From Avena insularis (taxonomy: Eukaryota; Streptophyta; Magnoliopsida; Poales; Poaceae), in the NCBI GenBank assembly GCA_023614405.1, contig CM042687.1, positions 67,128,992-67,192,991 of the forward strand: a DNA stretch of 64,000 nt, read 5' to 3'. Numbering within the stretch: the first letter of the stretch is position 1; each line of letters opens with the position of its first letter. Shown here in pieces: positions 46,824-58,110 of the stretch. Below the pieces are notes generated by a model. That model was not told where the DNA came from and did no database searches. It saw nothing but the letters and a program-made list of their open reading frames with translations. The position numbers were made by a program, and so were the translations under genes.

Positions 46824-49800
46824 TGTAACATCCCAAAAATACTAAACTTGGATCATCAATTTCTAATCATCAAAATTAGGGTTAACAAAAACTTTGTTAA
46901 ATAAAATCATGAATGCATGCATATGAGTATGCATTAAATTTGAAATTCCTTTAAATCACCTTGTTTGTATGTTTCCTTGCTTGTAAAATGTTTCTTAGGT
47001 GAAATAAACATCATCTAAACATTTCCCACACTTCTCATAAAGACAAGTAAATCAAAACAAATATATTAAGGGAATGGTCATTTTGACCAATTTAACTCCC
47101 ATGCCTACTTTGGTTGTCTCGAACTTTCAGAACCTAATGGAAACTTTTCTGGATCTTTGCACCCCTTGAATGTACTCATAACAAGGTATCAAGGCCCACT
47201 TTGTAATCATCCAGAAACTTTCAAATGCATAGTTTAAATGACAATTCAAATTTGAATCTTTATCATATGGGAAGATCCCACTTTTTCAAAAACCACTCAA
47301 ACAAGCTCAACTTGCAAAACCCAAGCATCTGCAGACTCACCAGCACCAACCTAGCACACCCACCAAAAATCTTTTCAAAATTCAGAACTTGATTTCATGC
47401 GGCCATTTCATCAAACAGGTTGCAGACACAAATCATCAAAATCCTAAACACTATAGTGAGCAGTGATGGAAGCCTAACTTGTTCCCTCTCTAGCTCACAA
47501 CCAGCTCAGTAGATCATCTAGCAAGATTAACTAAACACTAGCACCACTGTGAGCTTGGCATTACCATCAATGGTGAACAGCCGAAGCCAACCTTGTCACC
47601 CCCATGTCGACAGCAAGCTAGGAAGTGAAGCAAGCCTAGCCAGCATCTCTGGGAGGCAGCCCACCGTCCATCGCCACTCCCTGTCCCAGCCACGAGCGTT
47701 GCCAAGCCCTGGACCACACGCACGAACCATTCCAACCTTGCCAGCGACCATGCCGAGCGTGCGCCAGAGTGCCACCCTCGACTAGCGCCCACAGACCGTG
47801 CGCCGCCCTCGCCACGCGCATACATAATCCGCACCGACCCAGGAGACCGCCAGACATCCTCGTTAAATGCGCCCGCCTGACCGCTCGCCGTCGAAGACGC
47901 CGCCTCTGCCGCGCAGAGCGTCGCATGTTCCAGACCAAGCCACACCGCCCCACGCCTCAAAACCATGTCGTTGAGCATCGCCAGGGAACACCGCACCGTC
48001 CCCTACCGTCGCCCATGCCAGTAGCCGCCTGTAACATCGCCCCCGACGAGCTCACCGTGCGCCCCGTCGGTCCCCTCGCTCGACTATAAATAGAGGCCAC
48101 CCCCAGTCGATTTCTTCACACCACCTCACTCCCCTCTTCTCACTGATCGTGCCACACCGTTCCCGGAGCAAGGCGAGCACCACCTCGCCGGAATTTTACC
48201 GGAGCCCGCCGCCTCTGGAGGAGAAGGGCGCCATTGATTTCGTCCACCCCGGGAGCTGCCGCGACCCTCCCTGAGTTCGCCGTCATCGACTTAGTCATTC
48301 GCTCTCCTTGCCAACCCTCGCCAGCACCCCGGTGAGCCCCCAGCACCCCGGTGAGCCCCCAGCACCCCTCACTGGCCGCGCTATGTTTCTTTCTCGCCGG
48401 CGTTGTCTCGCGTCGATGATGACTCCCAGCCATTGGATTAGAATCAGATCAAACGACCCACGTTGCCCCGTACCGCTTCGCCCCTCCCTGTCTCACTGAC
48501 GAGTGGGGACACCCACTTAAGCAGCCCGCGGGATCACTGCGCTTAGCAGGCCGGCCCGTTAACTTTTCCCGCGCAGCCCAATGATTTGAATTAAACTTTT
48601 TCCATTTCATTTCAAACACACTTCTGTACCCAACTTCAAAAAACAACCCAGATCGATTCAGTGCACCAAATTGAATGAAACCAATTTTGTTAGAAAGGTT
48701 TGTGAATGCTGAATCCAAGCCCGTTGGATTCAAGTCATTTGGATCTATAGATCACCCATCGTAAAAATAACAAGGCAGAAGCTTTTCTGCATTCAAACAT
48801 TTTTCAAATTTAAACCAAAATAGCTTTTGAGTTGATTCCAACTCTCAAAAATCAGATTTAACCATACCTTTCAGAATACATAAAAATATATAGGTTTACT
48901 TGCAGAAATAATGTTCAAGTAATAAAAGAATGCTACATAAGCATTTCTAGACACTTTAATTAATTAAAATAAAAGGGTAAAACCTTATTAAATTGTGACC
49001 ACTTTAAATCACATTCCCATGGACTACAATATGTGGTGATGACATGTGTCAACATGATCCCATGTTTGGTTTGGAGAATATTAAATCTTAAGTAGTTTTT
49101 CAAGGAGTAGAAATTACTTTTCTAAAAATAAAAGGAATTAAACCAAGCCTTAATCTTGTAATATTAGAGATGATGTTAGATCATCTATAGGACCCTTTTG
49201 TGTGATGATTGCAAGTAGTTAAGTATTGTTTGGTGATTGTGCACCTCGTATTTATTCATAGACGATAGTACCGACCAAGGATACGAGGAGGAAGGAGGAT
49301 TGTACGAAGAAGAAGCCGAGGAGAACTTCAACCACTACTCTGCACAAGGCAAGCTGATGCTATACCTATGCAAGCTTATACTGATATTGATGCAAGTTAA
49401 CTCTTGCAGAATACCCAACTGATGCAACAAACCCCTACCGGTTACTATGACTACTATATGCCCTAAGCATATATGATTATATCCACTTGATAAACCAATC
49501 CTAGTTTTACTTGCAAGCTTGATTACTTTATTTCTTTATCAAAGCTAGTACTTAGAGCTTACTTAAGTGAATGGTAGATACTAGAAAGATATGTGAAGGT
49601 TGCATAAAGAGCATAAAATTTGGCCTAAACTAGATAATCTTGATGTCATCCCAAGGCATGAGATTGAGCTTAGTTGAAACTCCACTAGCCTACTACCCTC
49701 ATTAGTGTTTACCCCCACCTGTAGATGCTAGTGCTAAGCACAAAACTAGATCAACTTTAGATGGAAATACTTGGTGGAAAAATGGTTATGAAAACCTTGG

Positions 49801-50876
49801 AATGATGGATCATTCTATTGAAATGTTTTGGACATGTGTTTCCAAACACCTGATGATTTTGGTGATGAAAATGTTGAGGCATGAGCCTTAGCCCTTTATA
49901 AAACTGATGGTTGTCTGGATGCGATACCATTCCAATTTTATCGTACAACCACAATACCCGAAGATTGGGTAGGGCTTGACTGGAAACTTATATACCTTAG
50001 TATTAGTTCCCTCACGGCCAAGGTCTGAGCTGAGGCTAATTGTCCACCTGTGCAGTACCCAAGATGACAGTTGGTCATGGTTGGGAGGCCAAACTCACAG
50101 GAGAGGTGCCTATACTAGGGCGTGTAATTGAAAGGTTAGGATTGATTATCCGAATACTAAGTATGGTGAATTCGGGATTTGTTCCTGACGGATGTATCGA
50201 ATGTTGTGGTGAAAGTGTACAGTCTCTACAGAGTGTCAAACTATTCGAATAGCCGCGTCCGTGGTTATGGACAGTTGGAGTGGCCATATTGTTCCCCCGT
50301 CAGACTTTTCAAAATGACTTGTGAAATGAATTGAGACTTTGACTTGACCACTACAGGGTTGTGATCTGAAATACAAGATCCCACTTAGGAGTTATAAAAT
50401 TGTGATTAGCTTTGGAACTTCATAGAGATAAATCTGGCTTTTGCAAAACAACCCTAGAGCCTAGTGTCCTATTATCCAAAAACCCCTTTACCTGTTAGTA
50501 TTAGTTTGCGAGTACTTAAAGAGTACTCATGGCTTTGTCCCTGGCTATTCCCATGGCCAGACTATGAAGAGGAGTACCTGGAGGATGGACCCCAGGAAGG
50601 TTACGACAACTAGGATCATCTCCCCTCGTCAGCATTGCCTGTGACCCCGAAGATGGAGCTTCGCCTACGCTACCGTTATTATTAAGGATTTCGCTGCTTG
50701 ATGTTGTATTAAGAACTGGATCATGCGATCTCTATTTGTGTAAGAACTTATGTATCGTTTGTAATGGATGATGTACTATGGTATCCAATTCTGTTATGTC
50801 TCGCAAAAATGGTAATCCTGGGATTGCGATGTATGGCATAACAGGCATCTAGGATTGAAAAATCCGGGTGTTGACA
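46824..50876 (+). mobile_element. 3' LTR of the Tekay-like element
   Basis: Same plan as the 5' LTR; TATAAATA at 48084-48091. Differences by eye: a 22-base unit holding CCCCGGTGAGCCCCCAGCA is doubled at about 48328-48366; a patch at about 47860-47885 (CGTTAAATGCGCCCGCC) replaces a longer stretch near 38000; and a 10-base deletion (TTGTGAAGA-type) occurs at about 50040. The acidic frames lie at 49262-49466 and 50539-50613; the latter is open here (WPDYEEEYLEDG), while the 5' LTR copy has TAA. Confidence 0.95.
48084..48091 (+). promoter_or_regulatory. TATA box in 3' LTR
   Basis: TATAAATA in the same context as 38220. It could drive readout into the downstream half of the broken CACTA gene (50882 onward), which is in the same orientation. 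Confidence 0.7.
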
Positions 50877-50881
50877 TGCGC
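50877..50881 (+). repeat. Gypsy target site duplication TGCGC, right
   Basis: Exact copy of 36948-36952. Confidence 0.92.
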
Positions 50882-51010
50882 GGCAGCCATCTCCGGCGCT
50901 TCAGCCATCTCCTGTGCGGCAGCCATCTCTAGCACGCCAGCCATATCCTGCGCGGCAGCCATCTCCGGCGCGCCAGCCATCTCCTCAGCGTAAGCGGAAG
51001 AGCACTGCCA
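50882..51010 (+). repeat. 18-base coding repeat (Arg-Gln-Pro-Ser-Pro-Ala)
   Basis: About seven degenerate copies of an 18-base unit like CGGCAGCCATCTCC(T/G)GCG, giving RQPSPA repeats in the linker of the second CACTA gene. It begins before the Gypsy insertion (about 36930) and resumes after it. Confidence 0.8.
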
Positions 51011-52863
51011 CGAAGAGCATCACTAGCACGGCCACGAAGAAATCCACAGGAAACCGTACGCCAAAGAGTTCAAGAAACTACGTCCCGCAGCCTTCCGCCA
51101 AGCCATTGCCGGTTTTACCGTGGAATCGCAATGACGAGGAGACCAATAGGATCTCGGAAGAAGAGGTCAAGAAATTCTTTGCACCTAGACGGACCGAGCC
51201 AAAGGAGAAAATAGATCCGGCGGTGGTGGAGAAGTTTTACAATAATCTTTTGAAACATGAAACCCCACTTGTGTCGTACTACGATCGCAAAATTTTGAAG
51301 AGGGATGCAAGGCGGAGGGGGACTGAAAGTAGCAGTCGTGCGGCACCCCAGAAAACAGTTCCCATGCTCGGAGAGCAGTAAAAGCAATCATGCGCCCCGC
51401 TCCAAGTGTTCGACACGCGGAACGCTCCTCCTGTAAATGATTACGAGGCAGAGCTACAAAGAAAGGCAAATGAGATGGGGATGACTTACATTGCATACTT
51501 GAACCTCATGGGAGACAACATTCCCACAGGCGATGTCAACCCCATACAGCCATGGAAGTATGGGAAGAATCTCGTCAAGAAAGAGGAGCTCAAGAATCTA
51601 CCAAGAAAGATGCGAAGATTGCAAAAGTGGTACCTTGATTTCTGCAAGACGAGAAAGGAAGAATGGATCACAGCGCATATAAGAGATCAGATTTTCTTGT
51701 GCGGAGACGACGAGATCGACTTCAACATTCAAGACTTGCTTTTTCTATTCAATCAGAAGGAACTCGACAAAGCTGCCATCAGCCTTTATTGTGTGTAAGT
51801 ACTATTTCTGTAATTTCTATCTCATCTCATTCACTTCATTAATTGCATGTATATATATATGCTCACCATATATGTATATACTATTATGAAGGAAAAAAGT
51901 TATGGAATGCATGAAAGGAGGCCCTTTTGACATTGGGTTCGTTGACCCAAATAGAGTTCATGAAGAAGTGGTAAGAACCAAACCCGGGCAAACAGAAGAT
52001 TACTTGCTAAGGTCTTTACTGAGACAACAAACCGAAAGGGAAATACTATTGCCTTACAACTTCTCGTGAGTACTGTTACCCTCTCTTGTACACATTATGT
52101 TTCGGCTTACTCGATGTTAAGTGTAACTGATGATGAGTTATGCATGTGTAGGTTCCACTTTATTCTGCTAGTCATTCAACCTGACTCAGGAAAAGTCCTT
52201 GTCATGGACTCGTTACGAAAAGAAAAAGAGCTATGGGCAGACTTTAGAGAGATGCTCCAGAGGTAATTTCAATCATATTATCTCACTAGATAGGCAACTT
52301 TCGTGACAACAAGTAATTAATTACTCCTTTATCCATTTTCTTTGTCAGACAAGGTTTGGAAAAGGTTCACGGGCAGGGCCATGAGTGAATGGTCAGAAGA
52401 ACTAAAATTTGTAGACCAAAATGTAAGTAATACTAGCTAGGTCTGCGTATCTCTTTGATTCTGCTTCCAATTCCATTATATCATGCTTTATTGATTATTA
52501 TTTTGATTGAACTCTCTATTCTCGTAAAGTGCGCGTATCAGGGACCCGGCAATAACTTATGTGGATACTATGTTTGCGAGTTCATTCGTGACACGATATG
52601 TGCGACGGGCCAAGCCGCACTAGAACAACTTAGAGTAAGTAAACAAAGTACACAACATTATTTTATTACCATCAATTGTGTTGAGTTTTATTCTTATATA
52701 TATATTGACCCCATTCTTCATATATATTTAGATCGAATGGATGCGGGACCAACTCCTACCATTTGACTGCATACGAGCCATTCAAGAGGAATTGGCGGGG
52801 TTCATACTTGATGAGGTCGTCACGCCTGGCGGAGAACTCTTTAGATATCCAAAAACTCTTTAG
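50882..52863 (+). pseudogene. second CACTA gene, C-terminal Ulp1-type cysteine protease part
   Basis: Continues the gene broken at 36952. After the RQPSP repeat and a basic stretch (PQRKRKSTATKS), exon 3 runs to 51794 with one stop (TAA 51379). Further exons fit GT-AG introns: 51892-52065, 52152-52262, 52349-52422, 52530-52634, 52732-52863 (TAG end). The C-terminus is a Ulp1/C48 peptidase domain: His in FHFILLVIQ (52156), Asp in VMDSL (52207), Gln in YQGPGNN (52539), Cys in NLCGYYVCEF (52560). The complete His-Asp-Gln-Cys set is present. The joint 52262/52349 is one base out of frame, so either a different splice is used or an indel exists. Ulp1-like domains occur in several plant transposons; what they cleave is unknown. 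Confidence 0.85.
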
Positions 52864-53148
52864 ATGCTTGAACGTGTTTCTCTTGTACTTGATGCTTCAA
52901 CGTTTACGGAGAATACCACACAATGATGATGTTTGTGTATAATAGTAGTTGCTTAATTATTCATGTACTCGTATGTACCGATGACGATGTATGTGTATAT
53001 ACCTCTCCCGTCGATTCCCCCTCTCCCCCCTCCCTGTCCCCGCCCGCGCAGTAGAAATACGCCCAGAACGGGGCGGCGGCAGAACTCTGCCGCGGCAAAA
53101 CTCTGCGGCGGAAGAGATTTATCTCTTTTCCTGTCGCGGCACAGAACC
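52864..53148 (+). other. 3' flank of the second CACTA gene
   Basis: TGTATAATAG and AT-rich sequence suitable for transcript ending, then a GC-rich patch (53015-53110). No ORF with a recognisable domain. Confidence 0.4.
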
Positions 53149-53337
53149 TTTAACACCGGTTCGTGCTACGAACCGGTGTTAAAGGGGGGCGGGCTGAGTG
53201 CTGCAGCAGCCCCACATGCGCCACCCTTTAACACCGGTTCGTATAAGAACCAATGTTAAAGGGGGGGCTCTAACACCGAACCCTCAACAGCGGTTCTATA
53301 ACCGCTGTTAGAGGGCCTTAGGAACCGGTGTTAAAGG
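53149..53337 (+). repeat. right subterminal hairpin array
   Basis: Hairpins at 53149-53183 and 53227-53260 (the latter with mismatches), a diverged one at 53283-53313 (CTCAACAGCGGTTC / ACCGCTGTTAGAG), and a half unit GGAACCGGTGTTAAAGG at 53320-53337. The third keeps pairing despite changed sequence. Confidence 0.85.
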
Positions 53338-53355
53338 CCCCCGTCTGCACTAGTG
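53333..53355 (-). repeat. right terminal inverted repeat
   Basis: Reverse complement is CACTAGTGCAGACGGGGGCC then TTT, imperfect match to the left end. Confidence 0.85.
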
Positions 53356-53358
53356 AGA
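53356..53358 (+). repeat. CACTA target site duplication AGA, right
   Basis: Matches 27438-27440. Confidence 0.85.
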
Positions 53359-53872
53359 GCATATCTATCCATCATCGGGATGAACAAATTCCACTCTCGA
53401 TCCATGGGCCTCAACATAACACTTTAGTAGTACTGAACCCATCTTTATAATCACCCTGTTATGGTGTGACGTTTGATGTTATCAAGATACTCTTCCAGTG
53501 TTAGTGATTGACATTATCTCATGGTCTAAGGATTAGGATCACTTCGTATGATGTTATAGCAATATAAACTCAATGACTTTGATCATAATGCTATACTTCG
53601 GATGAATGTTCATCACACCATTCTAATAATGTTGTGACCTCGTTACTAATAACATCCAATGTCCATGATCAGGACACCTTGATCATCTTGTTAATCAACG
53701 AGCTAGTTTATGAGAGAGGCATAACTAGGAACTTTCTGTTTGTTTATTAAACACACATGTATTAAAGTTTCCGTATTAATACAATTATAGCATGCAAAAT
53801 AAACATCTATCATATACTTGGAATATACATAATAACCACTTTATTATTTCCTCTCAGGGCATATTCCCTTCA
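53359..53872 (-). mobile_element. Copia LTR on the minus strand, 5' part (split by CACTA)
   Basis: On the minus strand it starts TGAAGGGAATATGCCCTGAG at 53872, a variant of the Copia LTR start, and runs into the CACTA insertion. The other part is 26801-27440; together about 1150 bases. The bases after 53872 (CTTCC) do not match those before 26801, because the left end is cut by another element. Confidence 0.8.
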
Positions 53873-54026
53873 CTTCCTCCTACTGGTTCGATAACCTTGG
53901 TTTCTTTCTGAGGGAAGATTTGTTGTTGTGCTCATCATACCTTCCTCTTGGGGTTTCCCAACAAAGCTCTACAGTGATCTGAGCCGCCATCAGGAACGCT
54001 TTCAACACCTTAAATATTTACCCAGT
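53873..54026 (+). mobile_element. Athila-like 5' LTR end with decayed primer site
   Basis: TTCCTCCTACTGGTTCGATA and GTGCTCATCATACC match (in reverse) the LTR end at 25490-25570. The LTR would end at about GTTTCCCAACA (53967); TCTGAGCCGCCATCAGG soon after may be a worn tRNA-Asp primer site. It pairs in orientation with the 3' LTR at 58111. Confidence 0.55.
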
Positions 54027-57000
54027 TGTAAGACCCCACCTTTATAAGTTAAAGGTCCCTGTGATTGTAATGCTAGTCCCTGGATCAAATGGTAGCATCC
54101 ACAGTTTAAGACGAAGTACACAGATACAAAGGTCGTTATTACATCATCATTCCAGAGATAACATAGTCTTTTACAACTAAATAGCCAAAGGCTAGTACAA
54201 GAGTTCATAGCATAAAGTAAATAACTATAATTCTTCATCTTCATGTGCCATAGGGAAGCATGTTGAGTGTAGACTCATAACCCTGATCTCCATCAGAGTA
54301 ACCTGCAACATCATAAGTTACAGCCACAGTGGGTCAATTGTATTGGCAATTGATACCATAGTAGAATAATAGTTTCTAGCACCTATATGAATTTGGCTAA
54401 GTGTAGCCTAGGCTTGCTTAGCTCAAAATAGGTTTTTCCTATCAGTTGAAAACACTAAGTTTTTGTTTGTCAAAACTCCCAAGGAACCACCAATAGACAT
54501 TGGTGAACCTTTACCCCTGTTCAACCACAAGTTTTAACTTAGAAATTGGGATGAGGAGATCCTTGATAGCTTCAATGTCTTTGATGCTCAAAATGTTCGT
54601 TGCCGGGGACAGGCAAAGTACTTAGGTTTTACCCTCTCGAGAGGTGGTGCACTTTCCCCACAAGACTCGACATGCATCGAGACGTGACCTTTCAGAAGCC
54701 CTCCCTTAGACCACCATGGACGCGTTCCATCATATCACCCTACCACCAACTGTCCATCTGGCTAAGTTATTGCAACCTATATGATAAGGCAGAGCCCATA
54801 TGCCATGTGGTTTCACTAGAAGCTTATCAACACCAAATATCTCAAATCACTTTGTTCCTGGGTGGCTTTCCACAAGTGTGATACACAAGGTAAACCATAG
54901 ACATGGGCCTTGTGTAACCACTCAACACAAACCATCATACCGTTCCACCCAAGTGATTCATTCACTTAGTTGTTTTATTAAGCAAAAACACAAGTCAGAG
55001 ACTTAGAGATATTTCATAGCATGAATAATCCACCCTTGTTTGCTACTAGCTAGGCCAAGCATGATAACATAACAAGTTTCTTAACTTAGAGAAAATTCTA
55101 TCAAGACTACAACTACTAGGATTTCCCAAGGCATAGCATAGTATATATACTTTGAAAATTTCCATGCAAGGCCTACTCAAAATATCAGTAGTGCATAGTC
55201 AAAAATAATAGGACAATATACATGAAGCACCACTTTCCTTGGTAGTTGGAGGAGTATCAACAATCCTCACACTCGCAATGACCACTGTCACCAAAATCTA
55301 CATATAAAATGATAACACCAAATTCACATTCAAATATTCAAGCAAAAATAATATGAGTGCATGCAAATGCTGAAATGACTTTTCTATACTAAACAAGTCA
55401 GGTCAAAAAGTACTGAAAACAAAGTAGATCAACTAAAGTCTAAACAAACTCAAATTTGCCTCAAAATAATTTTATAAACATTTTATATAGTCAAAATAGG
55501 CATACAATTGGTTCTGTAAATAAATCCATTTTTTCAGAAGCAAAATACAAATTCAAGCTCATAATAATGTAGAGCTCAATTTTCTGAATCCAATGGTATA
55601 TTATTTGCATTTTTTGGATAAACAGAACAAAAGATATGAATTTTATAAGTTTGCAATTCTAATAGATTCAAAAATAGATTTTAAATCTAATTTCTAGACA
55701 CGTGGGTGCATCTTATTGGCCCGTACCGCTTCACGCGGATCGATCAACATGAGCTGTAGGATTTAAGTGACGATGTATGGCCAGATCTGCTGATACTGTT
55801 TCGAATAAGTGATCTAATCTAAACCCTAGGATTTAGATCTAACAGTGCCAACGCATGCGACCACAAATGGGAAGCGCGAATGGGTGCTGGAGGCAGCGCT
55901 ACTAACAACGGTGCTTTGGCAATTCCAGAGGGGGCTAGGGAGGTGACGGTGCTTACCAGTGTCGCAAGGATGCGAGGATGCTCAAGGTAGCTTCGGCTTG
56001 GACGGGGGCGTGCTGCTGCGGCTGGAAAAGCTCGTCGGAATCCTCACTAGTGTAGGGCATGGGTTAGAAAAGACGACGGAGATGCTATGGATCACCAGAG
56101 CACAAACAAGGTGCATCAGGACATGCGCAAGGTTCAGGCGAACAAGTTGGTTTGAATTAGGAGGCAAGGGGTGCTCATATCTTACCGGGATTGCTCGCCG
56201 GAGATGAGGACGGCGTCGGGTGCTCATGGTGCTTGACAAAGACGACGTCCTGAGTCACAAGCAGATGAACAAAGGGCATGATAAGAAGCGCAGATCAAGG
56301 GGAGTACGGCAGCAAGAACTAGAGGGCACGGGGCGGATGGTGCTTGCCGGAATACCTCATCGGAGTTCATCGGGCAGCGGAGTTTCGAGCTCAAATACGA
56401 GCAGCCTGGTGGCGATTGGGCGTGGGTGTTTGGGGGGAATGGTCGCGGTGCGGAGAGTTTTAAGTAGCCGGCGAGGGTGAGGGAATCACACTGTGAATCA
56501 ATGGCAATTAAGCCCGAATCAACCGCGGCAGTGAATAGGGAAGAAACGGGCGGCGACGGCGTTTACGCGCGAGGTTTAGGGGAGACGATGCTGAGCTGGC
56601 CTGTGCCCAGTGTTAGTGAGCGCGGGGCAGGGTGAGTGCAGGTGAGAGAGAGAGAGGGGGAGGGGGAATGGCCTGGGTGGGCTGTTGGGCTGGATCTAGT
56701 TATGGGCCGAAAGGCTGGCGCCTATTTTTATTTTTTATTCCTTTAGCTTTTCTTTTTCTGTTTGATTTTTTCAGGAATGGTTTTGAAACCTTTTTCAAAC
56801 TTGTTTGAATTCAAATCTTTTCTAGAATTTTATCCAATGAACCTTGCACTCTAAAGTGTGACAAACACACTTGACCACTCAAAAACACTTTGGTCCTTTG
56901 AAAATAAAAATAAAACCATGCCTCATAAGATTAATAAAATGGGCATAATAATGGTTTTATTTGGAGTTTTGGTTTGAAAAATTTTGTGCAAGAAAAATAT

Positions 57001-57059
57001 GCTATGCTTACATGAATGCAATGCATGCTTTTACAATCCATGAATTTTGGGATGTTAGA
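54027..57059 (-). mobile_element. Tekay-like LTR on the minus strand, about 3.0 kb
   Basis: Same family as 4791-7807, in reverse: starts TGTAAGACCCCACC at 54027 and ends TTGGGATGTTAGA at 57059 (the terminal CA pair is mutated). The GC-rich leader is 55840-56710; frames there (for example 55959-56480) have no domain. No target duplication is visible (CCAGT against ATCAT), so a clean solo LTR is not proven. No internal region is attached. Confidence 0.75.
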
Positions 57060-58110
57060 ATCATGCTCTTTTGTTTGTGGATGTCAGCGGTGTGAAATAA
57101 AAGGGGAGCTTGTAAGTCCATGGAGTTATGTATATGTGTTAGAAAAATGCCTGGGCCGCTAGCCTAATCCATGCCTAATCATGGTGGAAACTTGCAGCAT
57201 AACCATAGTGAGCAATCTGTGAAGCATCCTCAATAAAAACCTATGCAAATAGCAAATAAAAAGATCGCTGAGATGCTCATTGTATGTTTCCTTGTCATTT
57301 TGATATGGTATAGCTCTTGTATCATGGGGCAAGGGGTACCCCGTTGGCGGTTCTTTATGATACACATATACTTTCTATGACAAGAACTTACCAGTGACTA
57401 AATTTGAGTAGCATGAGGAACGTCCCTCGTACTCAAGGGACATGAGATTGCCAACTTATACTTTGTGAAGCATATACTCCATACTTTGTTCACTTTAACC
57501 TTAATCACTTCAAGATGCTTATGATAGGGGTAATGAGAGCTGAAAGCTAACAAGTACCATAATTTTTGGAATCTCTTTATGAAACTTGAAATCCCTGCTT
57601 CCATGTAAAGGGACTTTCTTCCTACTTTTATATTGAGTCTCCACCTTCTATCTTTATGCACCAACTAGGAGAGCATAGTTGTCATTCTTAGTTCTATGTG
57701 CATTGTCCCAAAACTTATTGATTGATTCATAATGTTGATATTGCTTGTTCTTGAACTATTTGTATCTAGTCACCCTTATGAACTTTGAAGGTGTCCTATG
57801 CATTTATGTTTTGCTACTCTATGAGGGACAAGCTGAATACCACTATGCTATGTTTTCTATATGTGAAACAAACAAACATCTTTCAATGCATTGTTATTCA
57901 TGATCTTTGTTTGTATCCTTTCATGTTGCAGCATAGTTACTTTGTCTTATTGTTAGAACTTCATCTTTCATTCTCATGTTTAGAGTACTTTGATCCCAGC
58001 TTTCAATGCTTTCCAAATGGTTTGATTTAGATGGTGCATGTCACCTCAAAAATTATTCTTTTTCTCACTTACCTACTCGAGGACGAGCAGGAGTTAAGGT
58101 TGGGGATGCT
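57060..58110 (+). mobile_element. Athila-like 3' UTR
   Basis: Non-coding part between pol and the 3' LTR: CTGGGCCGCTAGCCTAATCC, GGGGCAAGGGGTACCCCGTT, CTATGAGGGACAAGCTGAAT, CTACTCGAGGACGAGCAGG, ending in the purine tract AAGGTTGGGGATGCT. The last 320 bases match 23421-23736. Frames are short and without domains. Confidence 0.75.

Larger units (their letters stand above)
36953..50876 (+). mobile_element. complete Tekay-like (chromodomain) Ty3/Gypsy retrotransposon
   Basis: 13,924 bp with two LTRs of about 4.03 and 4.05 kb, a perfect TGCGC duplication, an iMet primer site, polypurine tract, and coding order ORF0, gag, pol. Pol ends in a chromodomain, and RNase H precedes integrase, as in chromoviruses. 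The long LTRs fit the Tekay/Del branch. LTRs are very similar throughout, so the insertion is recent relative to its surroundings. Gag has a frameshift and ORF0 and gag each have a stop, while pol is open over 1120 codons. Confidence 0.95.
27441..53355 (+). mobile_element. CACTA (En/Spm) DNA transposon carrying a nested retrotransposon
   Basis: Starts CACTAGTGGAAACGAGG and ends (inverse) CACTAGTGCAGACGGGGG, flanked by AGA on both sides. Total length is 25.9 kb, or about 12.0 kb without the Gypsy element at 36953-50876 and one of its TSD copies. Contents in order: left subterminal hairpins, TNP2-type transposase gene, small accessory ORF, a 482-bp duplicated block, an internal hairpin cluster with TATA box, the second gene with a Ulp1-type end, and right subterminal hairpins. 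Both large genes are broken, so this copy cannot supply its own transposase, but the ends look complete and might still be mobilised in trans. Confidence 0.93.

Noticed and set aside
26801..53872. Clean solo Copia LTR interrupted only by the CACTA element
   Set aside because: Flanks do not match (ATCAG against CTTCC), and the left end abuts an Athila-like LTR, so its 3' end was lost or displaced.
54027..57059. Solo LTR with target duplication
   Set aside because: The flanking 5 bases differ (CCAGT and ATCAT) and the outer terminus is mutated, so I list it only as an LTR.
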